This document shows positions 35,311-47,345 of a DNA stretch of 64,000 nt, piece after piece (within the stretch, counting starts at the first letter, position 1; each line of letters starts with the position of its first letter). Source of the DNA: Capitulum mitella (Eukaryota; Arthropoda; Thecostraca; Pollicipedomorpha; Pollicipedidae); the NCBI GenBank assembly GCA_030062745.1, contig CP099848.1, positions 5,449,685 through 5,513,684 of the forward strand. Direction: 5' to 3'. Both the position numbers and the translations under genes were made by a program. The notes beneath the pieces were generated by a model. It had not been told where the DNA came from. It was given only the letters and a program-made list of their open reading frames with translations, and made no database searches.

Positions 35311-37664
35311 AGAGGCGGCCTGCTGTTGGCGTCAAACCCAACGTTGCCAAATTTAGGGTTCTTTTCCACAAACAAAATTGGACAACAATAACGGCACTTC
35401 CCATATGCACTGAATGTTTAAAAACACATAACGACTTGGCACCCTGGATAAAGGCATGGCATAAATGCATAGAGGAATAGATGCATGGCGTCCTTCATAC
35501 AACGCCGATTGCCAGAGAGGGACTGCCCGCATGTCAGGTCATCTCTGTCGGTGCTGCCAAACGGGGAGGGTGGCACATTATTATGTAACATACCCAGAGT
35601 TCCAGATTACGGGAGCAACTGGGGATGAGGCTAGACAACAGCGACGCGGTGGAGAAACAACAATGGCTGTCGAAAGGTGATAGATGCAGTCGGATTGTGA
35701 ACAATCAGAGCGATTGTGCGGATGTACAGTTTCTCCCGCTCAGATGGTCGGGAACCAGTTCACGGCATGTTCATCATAATAATTCCAAGTTTTGTCCCAG
35801 GCAAGGCATTGAGGAGGCAACCCCTGAGCTGAATTCTGGGCATTCTGAAACGGGACCGGAGTTCAAAAGGGAGAGCTCAAAGGCTGCCGGATCCAAAGCT
35901 GGCCATATATTTGAATAACTTGCTGATTCAGTTTATCTGAATTGTCCTCGAACAGGTCGTCGTTGAAACGTCACGGGACAGATGATCTGAAAGCATTCGC
36001 AGTCAGCGTATTTATGCACAAACACATCTGTCGGCTGATCCGTACCATTGACTCCCTGGATTATTTTCCTTTAATATTTTTAACAATTGGAACATCCTTC
36101 ATGTTTTGCGCTAGGGCATGCATTTCTGTCATTCCGACCAACAGTCTAAGACACGGGACCGGGCCCGACAGCCTCTTATGCTTGTGGCGCGTTTATGCCT
36201 TCGGCAACTGAACGGGCCGGTCGCCTGGTGCCAGCCTGGCCGCTGTTGCGACAAACGACATGACGTCAGAGGCTTCAGTCTCCACCTGGCCTTCCCTAGT
36301 AGCACCATTTTCCAAATCGCTGATGTCTGCGAAAAGAACCTTAAGTCTCTGTCCGATTCTGGTTGCACGCTTTCTAGAAACCGGTACATGGACTTGAATA
36401 GCCACGTGCAGAGTTTCGTCAACGAAATGCGATTGTTGTAGATATTATCCCGCAAAATAAGGAACGCAGAAAGTCGAAATCGTCACTAATTAAAACAAAA
36501 ACAAAAAATGTAAGACATCGACAGACGTCCGGCTCTCATCATGCGCAAAAGCTATCCTTAGACGACTTCCTATCTCACTGCAATGTTAACTCATCGTGTA
36601 TTTTAGCAGATACGTTTCCCCTTGGACGCAATGGATGAAGCCAGTGTGCTTAATGACGAAGAGGCCGTAGTGATCCGTCGGAGGTGGTCATCATCTGAAT
36701 GAGAACTGTCAGGAAAATGCAAACCGCGCTGATCTGAATATCAAAGCATCCTGAGAAAACTTCATTGTGGAAGAGAAATGGTGGGCGTAATTCAACGAAA
36801 TGTTGCAATGAGCTTTCCGACCTGCATATGCATTTGGACCCTCCAACATTTCGGACTGATGAGTGCCCACATCACTTTGCTCCAGCAATTTCTGGAGCAG
36901 CAAGGCGATTATTTCTAAGCTTCCACATGGCCGCGTAGAAAGACGGTGTGGATGAGTGGATGAGCAGAAGATTCGGGAGTTCTATTGTGTTTTGTTGATA
37001 CCGTGGGCTTTGGAAATGCTTCTCACTTGAAGAAATCGCAAAATTTCTTTATAGACATAGACAATACATGAAAAAATATGTTTACATCACAGTACAGCTT
37101 GATTTCAGTGAGCCAGATTTTTGGAATCCAGCACACAACCCTCAAAGGCGATTCCTGGGACAATTTTCGTGTCCTCCCTGTTCAGCCGTCACCCTGAGCA
37201 TAGTACGTTACCATTTTTTGTGCAAAGTAATAACGGGTAGTTCCTTTGAAACTACTTCAGCGACAGTCTAAGTAGCTTCAAATGAGCTAATTAACAAAAC
37301 AGAAAAAATGCGCATCGAGCACTCTGCCATAGCCCTTGGTGATGCCTGTCAGTTTATAAGGTCATTCATTTGGTAATAATCAGGCTGTGTAGCAGCTCCA
37401 TGGGATCCTCTATTTGACAACAATAAAGGCGCAGTGCTCCTACTGAAAACTAAGAGTCTAACCACACAGCAGCGACACACGCAACTTCACTGTTTTCATG
37501 CAGACCTCATTATTTCGGTACTGCTCAGTCGATCTGAAATCGACAATCGTGGTCCGGCTGAACAAAACGTCAGTATGACGCCAGAGTGTTCCCGAGTCAT
37601 GCCCCTCAACCCCATCTAACTCACGCATTTCCGTTGATCGAACGTGGTTAAGTGCAGCATTGGT
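35311..37664. other. Unassigned non-coding sequence
   Basis: Frames reach about 108 codons but conflict between strands (36,118-36,455). Nothing recognised. Confidence 0.55.
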
Positions 37665-37806
37665 TAGAGATTGAAAGAGAGTAAGGGAGAAACAAAACAG
37701 ATAAGAGAGAGATATTAAAGATTTGTACAGCTTAACAGGGAGAGAAAGAGAAAAAGAGGAAGAGTAAGAGAAGGACGTAAATAGGAGAGAGAGAGAGAGA
37801 GAGAGA
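37665..37806. repeat. Purine-rich (GA)n tract
   Basis: GA-rich simple sequence ending in an (AG)n run of about 20 bp at 37,785-37,805. Confidence 0.92.
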
Positions 37807-37849
37807 AGCAAGGATCTTATTTCGAGCTCGATTTGCAGTTCTCGTCAGT

Positions 37850-38215
37850 TTATCTCGGCGGGCCAGAATCGGTCCCGGACCGCGGTACAATGCTGCGCGT
37901 CCCCCGACGCCGCTCTGAGAGGACCAGATTAGGTATAATCAGACTGTTTCTATAGGACATCCAGAGCCGGCTGACTCAGCGCGACCGGCCGAAATACGGC
38001 TCGTATGACGACCCAATCCGTCGAGTGGCAGGAATTTCGGCCGAGAAGTTGGGACGGCGCGCGCGATAGGCCACCGGCGGCGGCGGCGGCGCCGGCCGGA
38101 CGGCGTTGCAGGCGAGCGCCGAGTGAAACACACGTGTCGAAATGGACTGCCGACGACACGCTGAGTACGGCATCTGGAGGATCTTAATCCGGCACCGCCT
38201 GACGTGTTTTTGTAG
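37850..38215. other. CpG-rich block
   Basis: CpG-dense with GGCGGCGGCGGCGCCGG at about 38,077. Frames are open on both strands, nothing recognised. Candidate CpG island. Confidence 0.45.
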
Positions 38216-38639
38216 CCGCGGCCACCTGAGGGTGCTAAAGAGGGCACCCCTTGTTAATTCAGAATCTGACCGTTAGATCTGAACCGGTCTACCACCATTC
38301 GACAGCCCTGAGTCTTGCAATTCAGGAAATATCATGCTGGCCCTGGTCACGTGACTGATGATGTCACAATTCACGTAAAACGCTCAACGCAACGTCGAAA
38401 AACTGACACCGGTTCGCACATTATGTCATCAGCAATGCTGCTCTTAGTGCCGTCCACTCAGCCACGATCTTTTGCATCAGAAGCGTGCCCTAATGCCCAT
38501 AAACTTCGGGTCCAGGTCAATCTGGGTCGGACAAAATATTGGTCCTCATTTACATACAAAAGATCGATACTAACTTGCAGCCGTTTTAATCCACGCTACA
38601 AAAAGGAAGGAAGCGAAGCCTTCTCTTGATCAATTTTGT
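38216..38639. other. Unassigned non-coding sequence
   Basis: No feature recognised. Confidence 0.5.
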
Positions 38640-39255
38640 ATTGCCTTTTTTCATTCAGCTAAGGTCAGTCTAGATTGGGTCAGATAAGGTTGCGTTACTT
38701 TTCCTGCTACATCGTTGGGAGTCTTAACTGCGTCAAGTATAGAAATGAAATGACATTTCGTGATCATCAAATCTACTCTTTCCGCCCTTAACCGGGTCAA
38801 TGTCAAGCCAGATCAGGACAGATAATCATTTTTCTTTTTCCGACTAGGGACAATAATTGCTCTCTTTTGCTACTGAGCGACCTTCCACAGACAATGTTGT
38901 ATTCCATTTCGTTTCGACGTCTGCCAATGACGTGGCCTGACATGACCTCACGATGCATTTGGTGGACCTTGTTAAGAGGCGCATATGGATTGCTTGTCTA
39001 GCTTGAACAATGGGGAAGGTCAGCAGCAACCACTTCTATCACCCGCAATGCAAATCATGTCCAATTGCAACCTAGTTTGACCTCTAATGTTGACGTGACG
39101 CGGTTGTGTCCTCTTGGCGACTGCATCCAATGTAAATCCAAATTATCCATGCATTATTTGCGTGAATATTTTCAAAAAAGGAAGCATGTTCGCGCCACCG
39201 CCCGAAGCGGTGATATCATGCATGCAAAGGTTCGCCTATGACGTCATGCTTCAAT
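38640..39255. repeat. TGACCT/GGTCA-rich repeat-like sequence
   Basis: Multiple AGGTCA/TGACCT and GGGTCA words (38,660-38,690; 38,795; 38,935-38,975; 39,078), like the interspersed families elsewhere. I could not align it to a specific copy, so family and limits are unknown. Confidence 0.35.
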
Positions 39256-41417
39256 GACCTGAACTAGAATGAAAATGGCTTTAATGTCAAAATATGTAAA
39301 ACTGATTGATGACCAGGTACTGCAAATTTGGTCGGACGCACTCTTACGGTTCAGAAGTTATTCAAGAACAACCGACGGGCTATTTGCCCTATTTGACGCA
39401 GGCGGTGCCGGGTTAACGCGCGTGTGGATGCCAGAAAATGGTGCTGTCGAGGATGTCACAAAGAACCCGAGCTCGAGCGGCAGGAACTGCTGACGTCTGA
39501 TGAGTGCATCCCGTCCAACGCCGGTGCACACTGAGGGATGATGGATGGCGACAGAACCTCAAGACTTGTCTGATTAAAGCCAACGAAGCCATTCTTAGAC
39601 TCAGTCCACAGCTCTCTGTCGTGATCCTGAGAATTGAAGTGTAGCATAAAGGTTCTTTCAAAGCCTGTAGTTTGGGCTGAAACATCGAAAGCATTCAGCC
39701 CATGAGGACGATGGCCAACTGCTTGTCTAACCCATTTTGCTCCCTCGTGGTTGGATTACGATGACGGTCCAGCGTTAGGTGGACCGCAGAGTAGCCCGCA
39801 AAGCAAGAAGCATGGAGCATGAAGCAAGAAGCAAAGCATGAACGAAGAAACGTTCGAAGAAGTGAGGGAAGGAAACAGGGTCATATCTGGTGTCCATGTC
39901 TTCAAAAGAAAGTGGCGTGGTTACTGTCCGTATCCCCCATTGAATGAAAAAGGCTACATTGATCCTTCAGGTGCAGTTCACGCCATCTATGATCTGCTGG
40001 TCAAACTAGACTCGAAGGACATTTTTCTGTGCGACTGGTTTATGTGCCTTGTCACGGTATGCACTGTTGCTTGTTTTATCCGATACATGGAAAATGGTTG
40101 ACGTTTTGCCCAGAAACGTACCGAATAGCGCACGAGGATATTGGCATCCCCGTACCACATATAATGTGTTATTTCTGTCATGCCTTCTGTTCTTTTAGCC
40201 TTACTGAAGCTCCTAACATTTCATGGCCGCTCAAGGCGTCATCCGTTTTTTCATTTATCATGTCTACAGAGGAAGCCCCACTGCTCAGCCGGGCCTCCAC
40301 CCGACTATCCTGGCCACCGGCCCCTGTTTGTTTCCGAGACATTGTGATCAGTCCCGCCGGGGGATGCTGTTGTCGTCCATTAGGTTTCATTCTCTCCCCA
40401 AGAATCCAACAAATGTGAATATTTGTTGCGTCATCCTAAGAAACCCTATAGAATACTGCTGTATTCTTAATAACGCGCATTGTTGTAGCCGAACAGCTAG
40501 CATTGCCGACCAATTGGTCATTGACCATCCAATGTGGCGCACACAACGAACGGTCTATGGAGTTTATTTCTCAAGTATATTTTAAAATATTTACGGCGCA
40601 ATGATTTGCCTTTGCTGCATTTCGCAACGCAGACCAATACTTTTTAGGTCTATTTCAATAGACCGCATCCGAGGAATGGTATGTTTAGACGTCAGTCATA
40701 CCCATGACACTGTTCGTTGTCATAGCTATTGTCATGATCATTATTTACATAGCAATGCTTATCATTGTGAAGAACTATTTTCAAGCTACTTGTTTTCCAT
40801 TGCTGCTCTAGAAAAAACATTCGGATCAGATTTATATGAAGCCTGCTGGAGTTTAAAAAAAAACATCTGAGGAAAAAAGTCTCAGAGCAAAAACCAAATT
40901 CTTGGAATGGTAACGTAGACGAAAAAGTTGCAGGCCAATGCGGTGCAAATGCAGATTCACAAATATAAAGAGCTGAATTATATTTCGGTGAAACCTCCAC
41001 GATTCGTTGCCCTGTGGCTGGGAAGTTAGTTTGCCGGACTGGCCGGTCGCTCAGTTTGATTTTTTCTGCTTGGTGAAGTCAGACGTGCTCCACAGCAGCG
41101 CTCGTAATTGCGCGTGATGCCTCAGGCCGATTCCACCTTACTTCAACTAACATGAAGCAGCATACTGAGCCGCCTTATCGGCCTCAGCACAGCCCGTAGC
41201 CCTAACGCCCTCCGCAACCTGATGCCTTTACAACCACTGGGTACCGGACACTTAACCCTCGCCCCCCTCCGCCTTTAAAAACACACGAATGCCTGACATT
41301 TTATGTATTTCCATTTTCAATATTTGAGTTTGCCAGTTTTCCTCACAATGGGAAGTTATGGCTTGCTTTTGCCGGCAGTGGGAAGGACTTAATGTTGGAC
41401 GTTCCACTTGTTTCTTT
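39256..41417. other. Unassigned non-coding sequence
   Basis: A short GAAGCA/AAGCAAG-rich tract lies at about 39,797-39,845. A plus frame at 39,838-40,101 follows it but is unrecognised. No gene called. Confidence 0.5.
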
Positions 41418-41475
41418 GTTGTACAATTCAATCCGCTTAAAACGAATTTGTAGGGACCTTCGTGGAAATTCGTTA
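41418..41475. repeat. Possible pogo/Tigger-type terminus
   Basis: TACAATTCAATCCGCTTAAA followed by ACGAATTT and then TTCGTTATAAGC resembles ends of pogo/Tigger DNA transposons (CAGT-AACC-TTAT pattern). The reverse complement of 47,716-47,768 is similar. The two lie 6 kb apart and are probably separate relics. Confidence 0.35.
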
Positions 41476-41639
41476 TAAGCACACTTGGTTAGAGCCGAAG
41501 CCACAAAACAAACATATATCAAAATCAAAGGATACGGATTATCAAAAGTTATAACAAAAGCAAAGAACAACAACGAGAGTTAGTTTCCTTTTCAAGTCAT
41601 CCTTGGTCTAACAGTTGTTGACAACGTCCACGTCAAAAT

Positions 41640-41765
41640 CTTTCAGTCAAATTAAGACTTCCAACAGTTTTGTTTTTCATGGCCGCAGGACCCGCTTTCT
41701 CAGCTAGCTTTAAAACCTCAGCCTTCTGCTGTAATGTGGAAGCACGTCTGTTGCTTGATACGGTT
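41640..41765 (-). pseudogene. Possible psq-type HTH remnant of a Tigger-like transposase
   Basis: One minus-strand frame reads STLQQKAEVLKLAEKAGPAA, resembling the start of the psq/CENP-B-type helix-turn-helix of pogo/Tigger transposases (LT-EQK-EI-K). It is short, lacks a start codon and is followed by a stop. The pogo-like terminus at 41,418 would be its 3' side, consistent with an internally deleted relic. Chance resemblance remains possible. Confidence 0.3.
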
Positions 41766-41830
41766 ATCGCGGAACAACCACACCCTAAGAAGAAAGCCTG
41801 GGTGCGTTCGCCCCCGCTTGTATTCTCGTT

Positions 41831-41872
41831 GTATGCTTTGGTACCATATGTATGGATGGTACCAAAGCATAC
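41831..41872. repeat. Perfect 16-bp inverted repeat (hairpin)
   Basis: GTATGCTTTGGTACCA at 41,831-41,846 is perfectly complementary to 41,857-41,872, around a 10-base loop. It ends a TATTCTCGTT context and is not accompanied by a U-run, so it is probably a repeat fold-back. Confidence 0.9.
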
Positions 41873-42121
41873 TGCTCTGGCTGCCGAGCGTGCTGCCGAC
41901 GCTGTCGATCTGGTGATTTAACGTCGCACTGGTGAATGCAAAAATTGTTTTCCTCTCATGTTTCTGTGCGCACAACACCCGCGGCAGTGATGCTGGGGCG
42001 AGGGGATTTTGTGTTTCAACATCGTTCAGTGACTTTTGCCGTTGAAGCCCGGCGAAGTGGAGTAGCCGATCGCGCGGCCGGTCTTTTGTTGGCGGCGGAC
42101 GGTCGCACAAACAGGTCAACC

Positions 42122-43257
42122 GGGGTCATATATAAAAATTGCAGCATTCTGTAAGTGGGTCACATGGGAAAGTGATGAGCGCCTTGATGGAATGATGGCT
42201 GCAGTGACCTCAAGGCACGAGAAAACTAGGTCAGATCAATTGAGGTATCCAAGGCCAACTAGCGTAAATGAAAAAAATTCCCCGGGCACACAGAAACGAT
42301 CTCAACTGCATTTTTGCGAGGATGCATTTTCTTGACCCCAGATAATTTTAGATAACCTAAATAAGTCACCTGACGCAGGGCTGTACAAAGGATAATGGAT
42401 ATCCCACCTACTAACAACCCCCTACGTTACACAGTGGATCCCCGTCATTCGCAGCTTCGCCATTCGCTGGTTCCGCGTTTTCACGGATTTTTGGGGTAAA
42501 TCAATTTAAAAAATTGCAGGAGCATATCTCCTGCATTTTTAGCGGAAGAAGCTGTTCCTATTGGTTCAATGCGCTTTTATGTTTCCGGTGAAAAAACACC
42601 TGTATGTGGTTATGCTGTGCAGTTCCTATAAGTATGTGCTGTGCCGCACAGGAAACATGCCTTCAACGGTATAAACAAATCTCCCGCTCTTTTCTCGCAA
42701 AGGCAGTTTGCATGTGACTGGCTCAGAGGGTAGCGTCTCGTATGTATGCACCTACACGTCTTTTTTCCCTGTCCTATAAGTTCTCAAACTCAGACTCAGA
42801 CGTATATTAAAGCCATCTGCGATAAGCTCGCGAACATTACGGCCTCACATAAAAAGATAAAATAAGAAGCTAGTGGTCGTCACAAACTCACGCAGCGTGC
42901 AGCCATAGTCGTTTCAAAGACTGCAACAAAGTAACATATCTGTACGCCGCATTACACAAGATTTCCACTCAGATGGCGTCTCAGGTGGCCGGACAAAACC
43001 GGACCCGATCATAGGCCTACGATAATTTCTAGGCGTCTTTAATTGGTTCGCGGTGGGTAAGGGTAGGAATGAATCAAGGCCAGTTTACCCAACGCTGTAC
43101 ACTATATCCAGTAAGACTTGTGTAATTCGATATTTATGCATCTGTGCAATTTTTTCACGTAGCGGCTGACAAATTGTAGCCATCATTCCATCAAGGCGTC
43201 TACTTTCTCATCTCATGTGAACCATCAATAGAAAACTGCAATTTTTATACATGACCC
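42122..43257. mobile_element. 1.1-kb inverted-repeat DNA element (MITE-like)
   Basis: The left end (42,123-42,212) and the reverse complement of the right end (43,168-43,257) align over about 90 bp: GGGTCATATATAAAAATTGC against GGGTCATGTATAAAAATTGC, and further in the identical run CGCCTTGATGGAATGATGGC. The ends are flanked by AGGTCAACC (42,113-42,121) and AGGTGAACC (43,258-43,266), a 9-bp duplication with one mismatch. There is no coding capacity. Long inverted ends plus a 9-bp duplication fit Mutator-like non-autonomous elements best; hAT or P types (8 bp) are alternatives. Confidence 0.85.
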
Positions 43258-43266
43258 AGGTGAACC

Positions 43267-43850
43267 TAGACTGGCCTGACCCACGGCTACGTGTGCCTTT
43301 GGATTGTGGGGCCGTCTGCCGCCGAGAAAGATCGGCCTCGCTACCAGATTCTCCACTGCATAACTGTGCCATCAAATGCATTTACTAGTCTCATAAAAGG
43401 TACATAGGTAATAGGAATTACCTAAACGGTCAAAAAATGGTTTCGGGGGCACGTTTGGTCTATTCGTGGACTTTGCCTTATTTTTGGGGCCCAGTGCATA
43501 ATCCAGCGCATAGCGAGGGTCCACAGTATTATGATCGGTTTAGACAAAATGCAGCATCTTCAAATATTCAGTTGCGGTGGCCTCGTTTGACCTGACTTAG
43601 ATCAGGTCCACTTTGCAGGATGTAAGACAGTGGTTTGGTCCAAGATTTTACGAAATTTGGTTCATATCGGCCCGTGATTTGGAGAAAGGGGGCTCTACTA
43701 ACTCTACAGCTGGTTTATTTGACCTTCATAAGCATAACCTAGGTCATTCATTTTCTGAGAAATGTAGTTCCGCTACGCAAACTTCGCTCCCACAAAATTT
43801 GGTTGCAGTCGGTCCAGCAGATCAGAAGAGCACCAGATCACCAGAAGACC
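43267..43850. repeat. TGACCT-bearing repeat-like sequence
   Basis: Contains GTTTGACCTGACTTAGATCA (43,586 on), TTTGACCTTCATAAGC and AGGTCATTC. The style resembles the dispersed families, without an alignable partner in the window. A plus frame (43,613-44,128, 171 codons) starts inside it and matches nothing known. Confidence 0.35.
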
Positions 43851-44898
43851 AGGGAAGGGACGAAATATGTTCTGACCCGATCAGTGCACTTTATTCTGAG
43901 GTTCGCCAGCGCGAGTGCTTAGTGCGAATTTTCTGCAGGCCAGAAACGAATGTGCACTCATCAAAGAATGGTACCTCCATTATTACCCTCACCAAATACG
44001 TGCCTTTATCTTTGATGTTTTCGCGGGTGCCTTTGGCTTCAGGATTTTGGGTAATACACACGAATGTAACTCTAGCCATGGCTCAGCTCCATAACTATGC
44101 CTTGCCCAACTTTCTCCATTCATTTTAAGTGCTTCTTCTGTCCCGTTGAATCTGTTTATGCATCTTTCTGTAACGGCTTAGCTTCTTAAAAATGGTTTGA
44201 ACTGTTGCAGTTCTGGATTATGTTCGTTGCGCCTTGCTGTGTAGATTGTCCTTTTGATGGATACAGCATAAAATTTTCTATAGCTGATAGGTCCGTTGGA
44301 AAAACGACATCCCTTTCGACAGAGCTGAGTGCAATTTTTTTGGAAGATAGGAATTAATACACGTCATTTAAAAAGTTTTTTGGTCATTTGGCAACGACTA
44401 AAGATGCGCAGCAATGTTTCTTTACTGCTTTTGCTGAAGAAACAAAAATCGTTATCTATACGGTTAATGACTGCGAGGCAATTATTTATCGCGATTATGC
44501 AATTGACGAGCTTGAATCAGAAAACGTTAAGTATGACGACGTGATGCCCCTGTTGATGTCATAAGGTGTGCCTTCTTGGTATATGTCTACATCTCGCATC
44601 CATCTGTTTCTGTTTTTGCGAATAAATGTTTCTTGTGTTATGTCGGTCTAACAGATTCGTTGCGCACCATGTTTTCCTAATGTCTGAGCATTGTAAGCTG
44701 TTTTTAGCCTAGTTGGGTAAATCAGTGCAGTTGGTATCTACACGCCATTGTCCTGAAACATTTATGGCATTTGTTATTCGTCGTATCAGACTTTGGTTCA
44801 GGAAATTCATTTCCATGCAGTAACGATGAAATAATTCGTTTCCCGTCTATAACTGTTTTGTGCTACGGGTCAATGAGATCTGTTGTGAACATAAGTCA
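43851..44898. other. Unassigned sequence downstream of the LINE relic
   Basis: Two plus frames overlap at 44,329-44,562 (71 and about 66 codons). Neither is recognisable and upstream stops close them. On minus this is where a non-LTR element's 3' part would lie, but no homology is clear. Confidence 0.4.
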
Positions 44899-45688
44899 TT
44901 TATTGTTCCATTCCCTGACAGTCGTGTTTGGGTATCGGGTGTAGCCAGAAAACCAGATCGACTCGTCAGCAAATGTTCCGCTTTTTGGTCCTAGCACTTC
45001 GGCCCATGAGGAAAGTGCGTCGGCCAGAAGCTTTTTTATGTCTTTTTCAAACTAATTTAGCTTGAACGCACCGAGCCGAAGAAAACTTTCCGCACTGGGT
45101 AAAATGTGACCTCTTGTTATTTCTGCTCCTGTTTCGTCCGAAGAAGCAGACGTTGCCGTCAAGTCGCCTCCAGCCTTTTTTTAAAACTGACTACGTCTAC
45201 CATGCCTCGACATCTTTTGACATAGCTTTAAATTAGATTTGCCATGGACTGGGTAGAACCATGAACAAATGAACCAATTCGGATACGCCAAGACATTTCG
45301 CCAGGGTCATGTTACCTGGCAATGAAAGAGGTCGCTTCTTCAAAATGGCTAGCATTGTCTTAATATCATCTAGCTTGCTGGTGATGTTCAAATTCGTAAG
45401 TTTCTCAAGAGTTTTGGCAAAAATTACCCCTAGAACTTTAACTCTATTCGGTGTTAGGAAGAGGGCAGCTTCTGCCCTCTTCCCCTTCGATTTTTCGCTC
45501 GCCATTCCTAGGCTTTTGGGAGCTGCTTCACGAAATTTCGCAAATTTTCCGAAACCCATTTTTGACATGTTGCGATGAAACTTCAAAACTTTACTTACCT
45601 CTTTCCGAGGCGATTCTAGAGCACGTTTCTGGATACATATTTTAAGGATATCGCGCTTCCTGGAGATCACGCACTTCGACGTGGCCAT
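44899..45688 (-). pseudogene. Non-LTR reverse transcriptase relic, thumb and C-terminal part
   Basis: The minus frame 45,688-45,233 contains VKVLGVIFAKTLEKL, then KLDDIKTMLAILKKRPLSL and VSELVHLFMVLPSP. This is the order and spacing of the region after the catalytic core in LINE reverse transcriptases (LGV-F; KL--I---L---R-LSL-GK; LPN-P). After a frameshift near 45,240, another frame reads ADESIWFSGYTRYPN and VREWNNK (44,990-44,899), matching the IW-N---I----REW segment seen further downstream in such proteins. Stops and frameshifts show it is dead. The clade (L1/Tx1, CR1/L2) is not resolvable. It is the continuation of the relic at 46,771-47,190. Confidence 0.72.
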
Positions 45689-45699
45689 GTGCTTTTTTG

Positions 45700-46757
45700 A
45701 AGTCCTTTATATTGTCGTGGGCAGTTGGAATGATCGAAATATTTGTAACCTGCGCACTTTAAAGTATCTTTAAGACAAATGTTGGTCATTGGTGGATCCA
45801 GCGCCATGCAAAAAGGTTGTGTATATTTTCTTATTCCTAATAATTTATGACGCATCATATCAAGAAGACAAGGCTAACGTAAGACATGGGCATCTCTATC
45901 CTCATTTACTCCTTAAATCACCTAAGAATGCTGCCAGGGGCGTCGCTAGGCATCGGTTTTTCGGGTGCACATTTCATCTAACAATATCTTCAGTGGCCCA
46001 TCAGACATCTAAATGTGTGACTGGTTTTGTTAGCTGCACATGTGTTAAGGTCAAAGATATTTCAGTAAAAATAAAAATCGGAGGCGGCTCCAGGGTAACA
46101 TAAAATGGGGCACTTTACTTGTTTTTGTTCCTGGGAAATAATGACTCGATTTGCGAAACAAAACAAAGCTATCGCCATGTAGTTACTGACCCCTTCTTTT
46201 CTGCTTCTTGGATCTGTCTATGCACATTTTCATATGTAATAATATGGTATTTGACACGTATGGAAATGTTATCCGAACACAAATAAGGTAACCAAACTCA
46301 AAATATGTTGCAGGATGAATTAACATTTATGATACGCGTGTGTGTATCATATATGTATATCATACACGTGTATTTATCATACCTTTTATGTGCTCTGGAT
46401 ACGCCTATGAAGTATACAAATCGACTTCTTCCGAACATGTGAGACAGACATATCAACTGTCGGAAAAATGACATAAAGTGAAACCAAATCAGTCAGAAAA
46501 TACGACCAGAAAGATCGTATAAGTAAACTCTTTTTAATGGCTTCATTTTGATCCTCCTAACAAGCGCCACCCACCCTTCGAAGTCTTTAACATCTTTCCT
46601 CTAAGAAATGTAGATCTCGCTACAGGTTATGGAGCGCCGTTTTCCGCTCGGAAATTGGACCAGTGGTTTTCGAGATCGCAGGTGGAGGGGGGCAGAATCT
46701 GCCCTCCCCAACACGGAATCGTGCTTGGTGAGTAAGAGCATGGAATAGGGAAATAGT
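45700..46757. mobile_element. Insertion splitting the LINE relic, with family A-like end
   Basis: Read on the minus strand from 46,757, it starts TTTCCCTATTCC (family A starts TTAACCCTATTCC). It then carries GGGGAGGGCAGATTCTGCCC and GATCTCGAAAACCACTGGTCC, matching A's GGGGGCGGATTC hairpin and GATCTCGAGAACTACTTGTCC box. At 45,935 GCCAGGGGCGTCGCTAGGC resembles A's GGGGCGGAGCCAGG region. The interior is poorly alignable and the other boundary is approximate. It lies between two parts of one reverse-transcriptase domain, so it inserted after the LINE. Confidence 0.5.
46329..46385. repeat. ATCATAYACGTGTRT-type simple repeat
   Basis: Short TG/AT-rich repetition (CGTGTGTGTATCATATATG, ATCATACACGTGTATTTATC). 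Confidence 0.7.
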
Positions 46758-46770
46758 TTTGGGACCCTGT

Positions 46771-47190
46771 TCAGCTGAGCAGCTTGCTCCGTAAGCCGTG
46801 TTTCATCCCGTTACCTATAGTGAGGTACTTCGTTTTGAGCAGGTAGAGGATCTTCTTCACGAAATCGCTTAGGACTCGCAACGCACCTTGAACATTTTCT
46901 TTCGTTGCTTCCAAAAATAACAGCGTATCATACGCGTGCACTTCCTGCCCCAATCTCGTGTTAAACCCGTCAGCATGTGTTGAGTTTCGCGTTATATCTG
47001 TCATTGTGTCAGCTCCAAGAATGAACAGGGACCATTAGGCTGGTCCCTGCCTCAAAACCTTTGTGTTTGTGAGCCTGAAATTCGTTGTACGTTGTACGTA
47101 GTTAAAATGTCTCTAAATGATGCGGTAATGTGTAAGTGTGAAAAAAGCCATCTTTACTGTCCAGAATGCATGAAAGGCGACTAAGCTGAC
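46771..47190 (-). pseudogene. Non-LTR reverse transcriptase relic, catalytic core
   Basis: On the minus strand, AGG-CAG-GGA followed by TTC-ATT-CTT-GGA-GCT preserves the RQG(DP)-xxLFIL motif with small indels. It continues as GFNTRLGQEVHAYDTLLFL and ATKENVQGALRVLSDF, the segment around the YADD catalytic box. Two residues of YADD are deleted (AYDT), which removes one of the paired catalytic aspartates. Weaker similarity runs up to about 47,190 (W-VKM, N-RLTNTKG). Downstream sequence is interrupted by the insertion at 45.70-46.76 kb. Confidence 0.75.
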
Positions 47191-47345
47191 CGCCGTCGCC
47201 TCCAGTACGGGCCCGCCGGTGTTCGGTCCTACCCGGTCGCCTGGCCGCCCTGGCCAGCGCCGCTCTGGAGGGGAGGGTTTTCCCAGTTCGCCGCGAGGCG
47301 GCGCCCGCGCGAGGTGCGGTGGCGATCGCGCCACCGTAGACCCCA
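47191..47345. other. GC-rich patch
   Basis: CpG-rich stretch (GGTCGCCTGGCCGCCCTGGC at 47,235). It is inside an unrecognised minus frame and has no exon evidence. Confidence 0.4.

Noticed and set aside
43613..44128. 171-codon plus frame
   Set aside because: Begins inside TGACCT-rich repeat-like DNA and shows no recognisable domain.
44329..44562. Two overlapping plus frames (71 and about 66 codons)
   Set aside because: Short, mutually exclusive, closed by nearby stops, and without homology; lengths are compatible with chance in AT-rich DNA.
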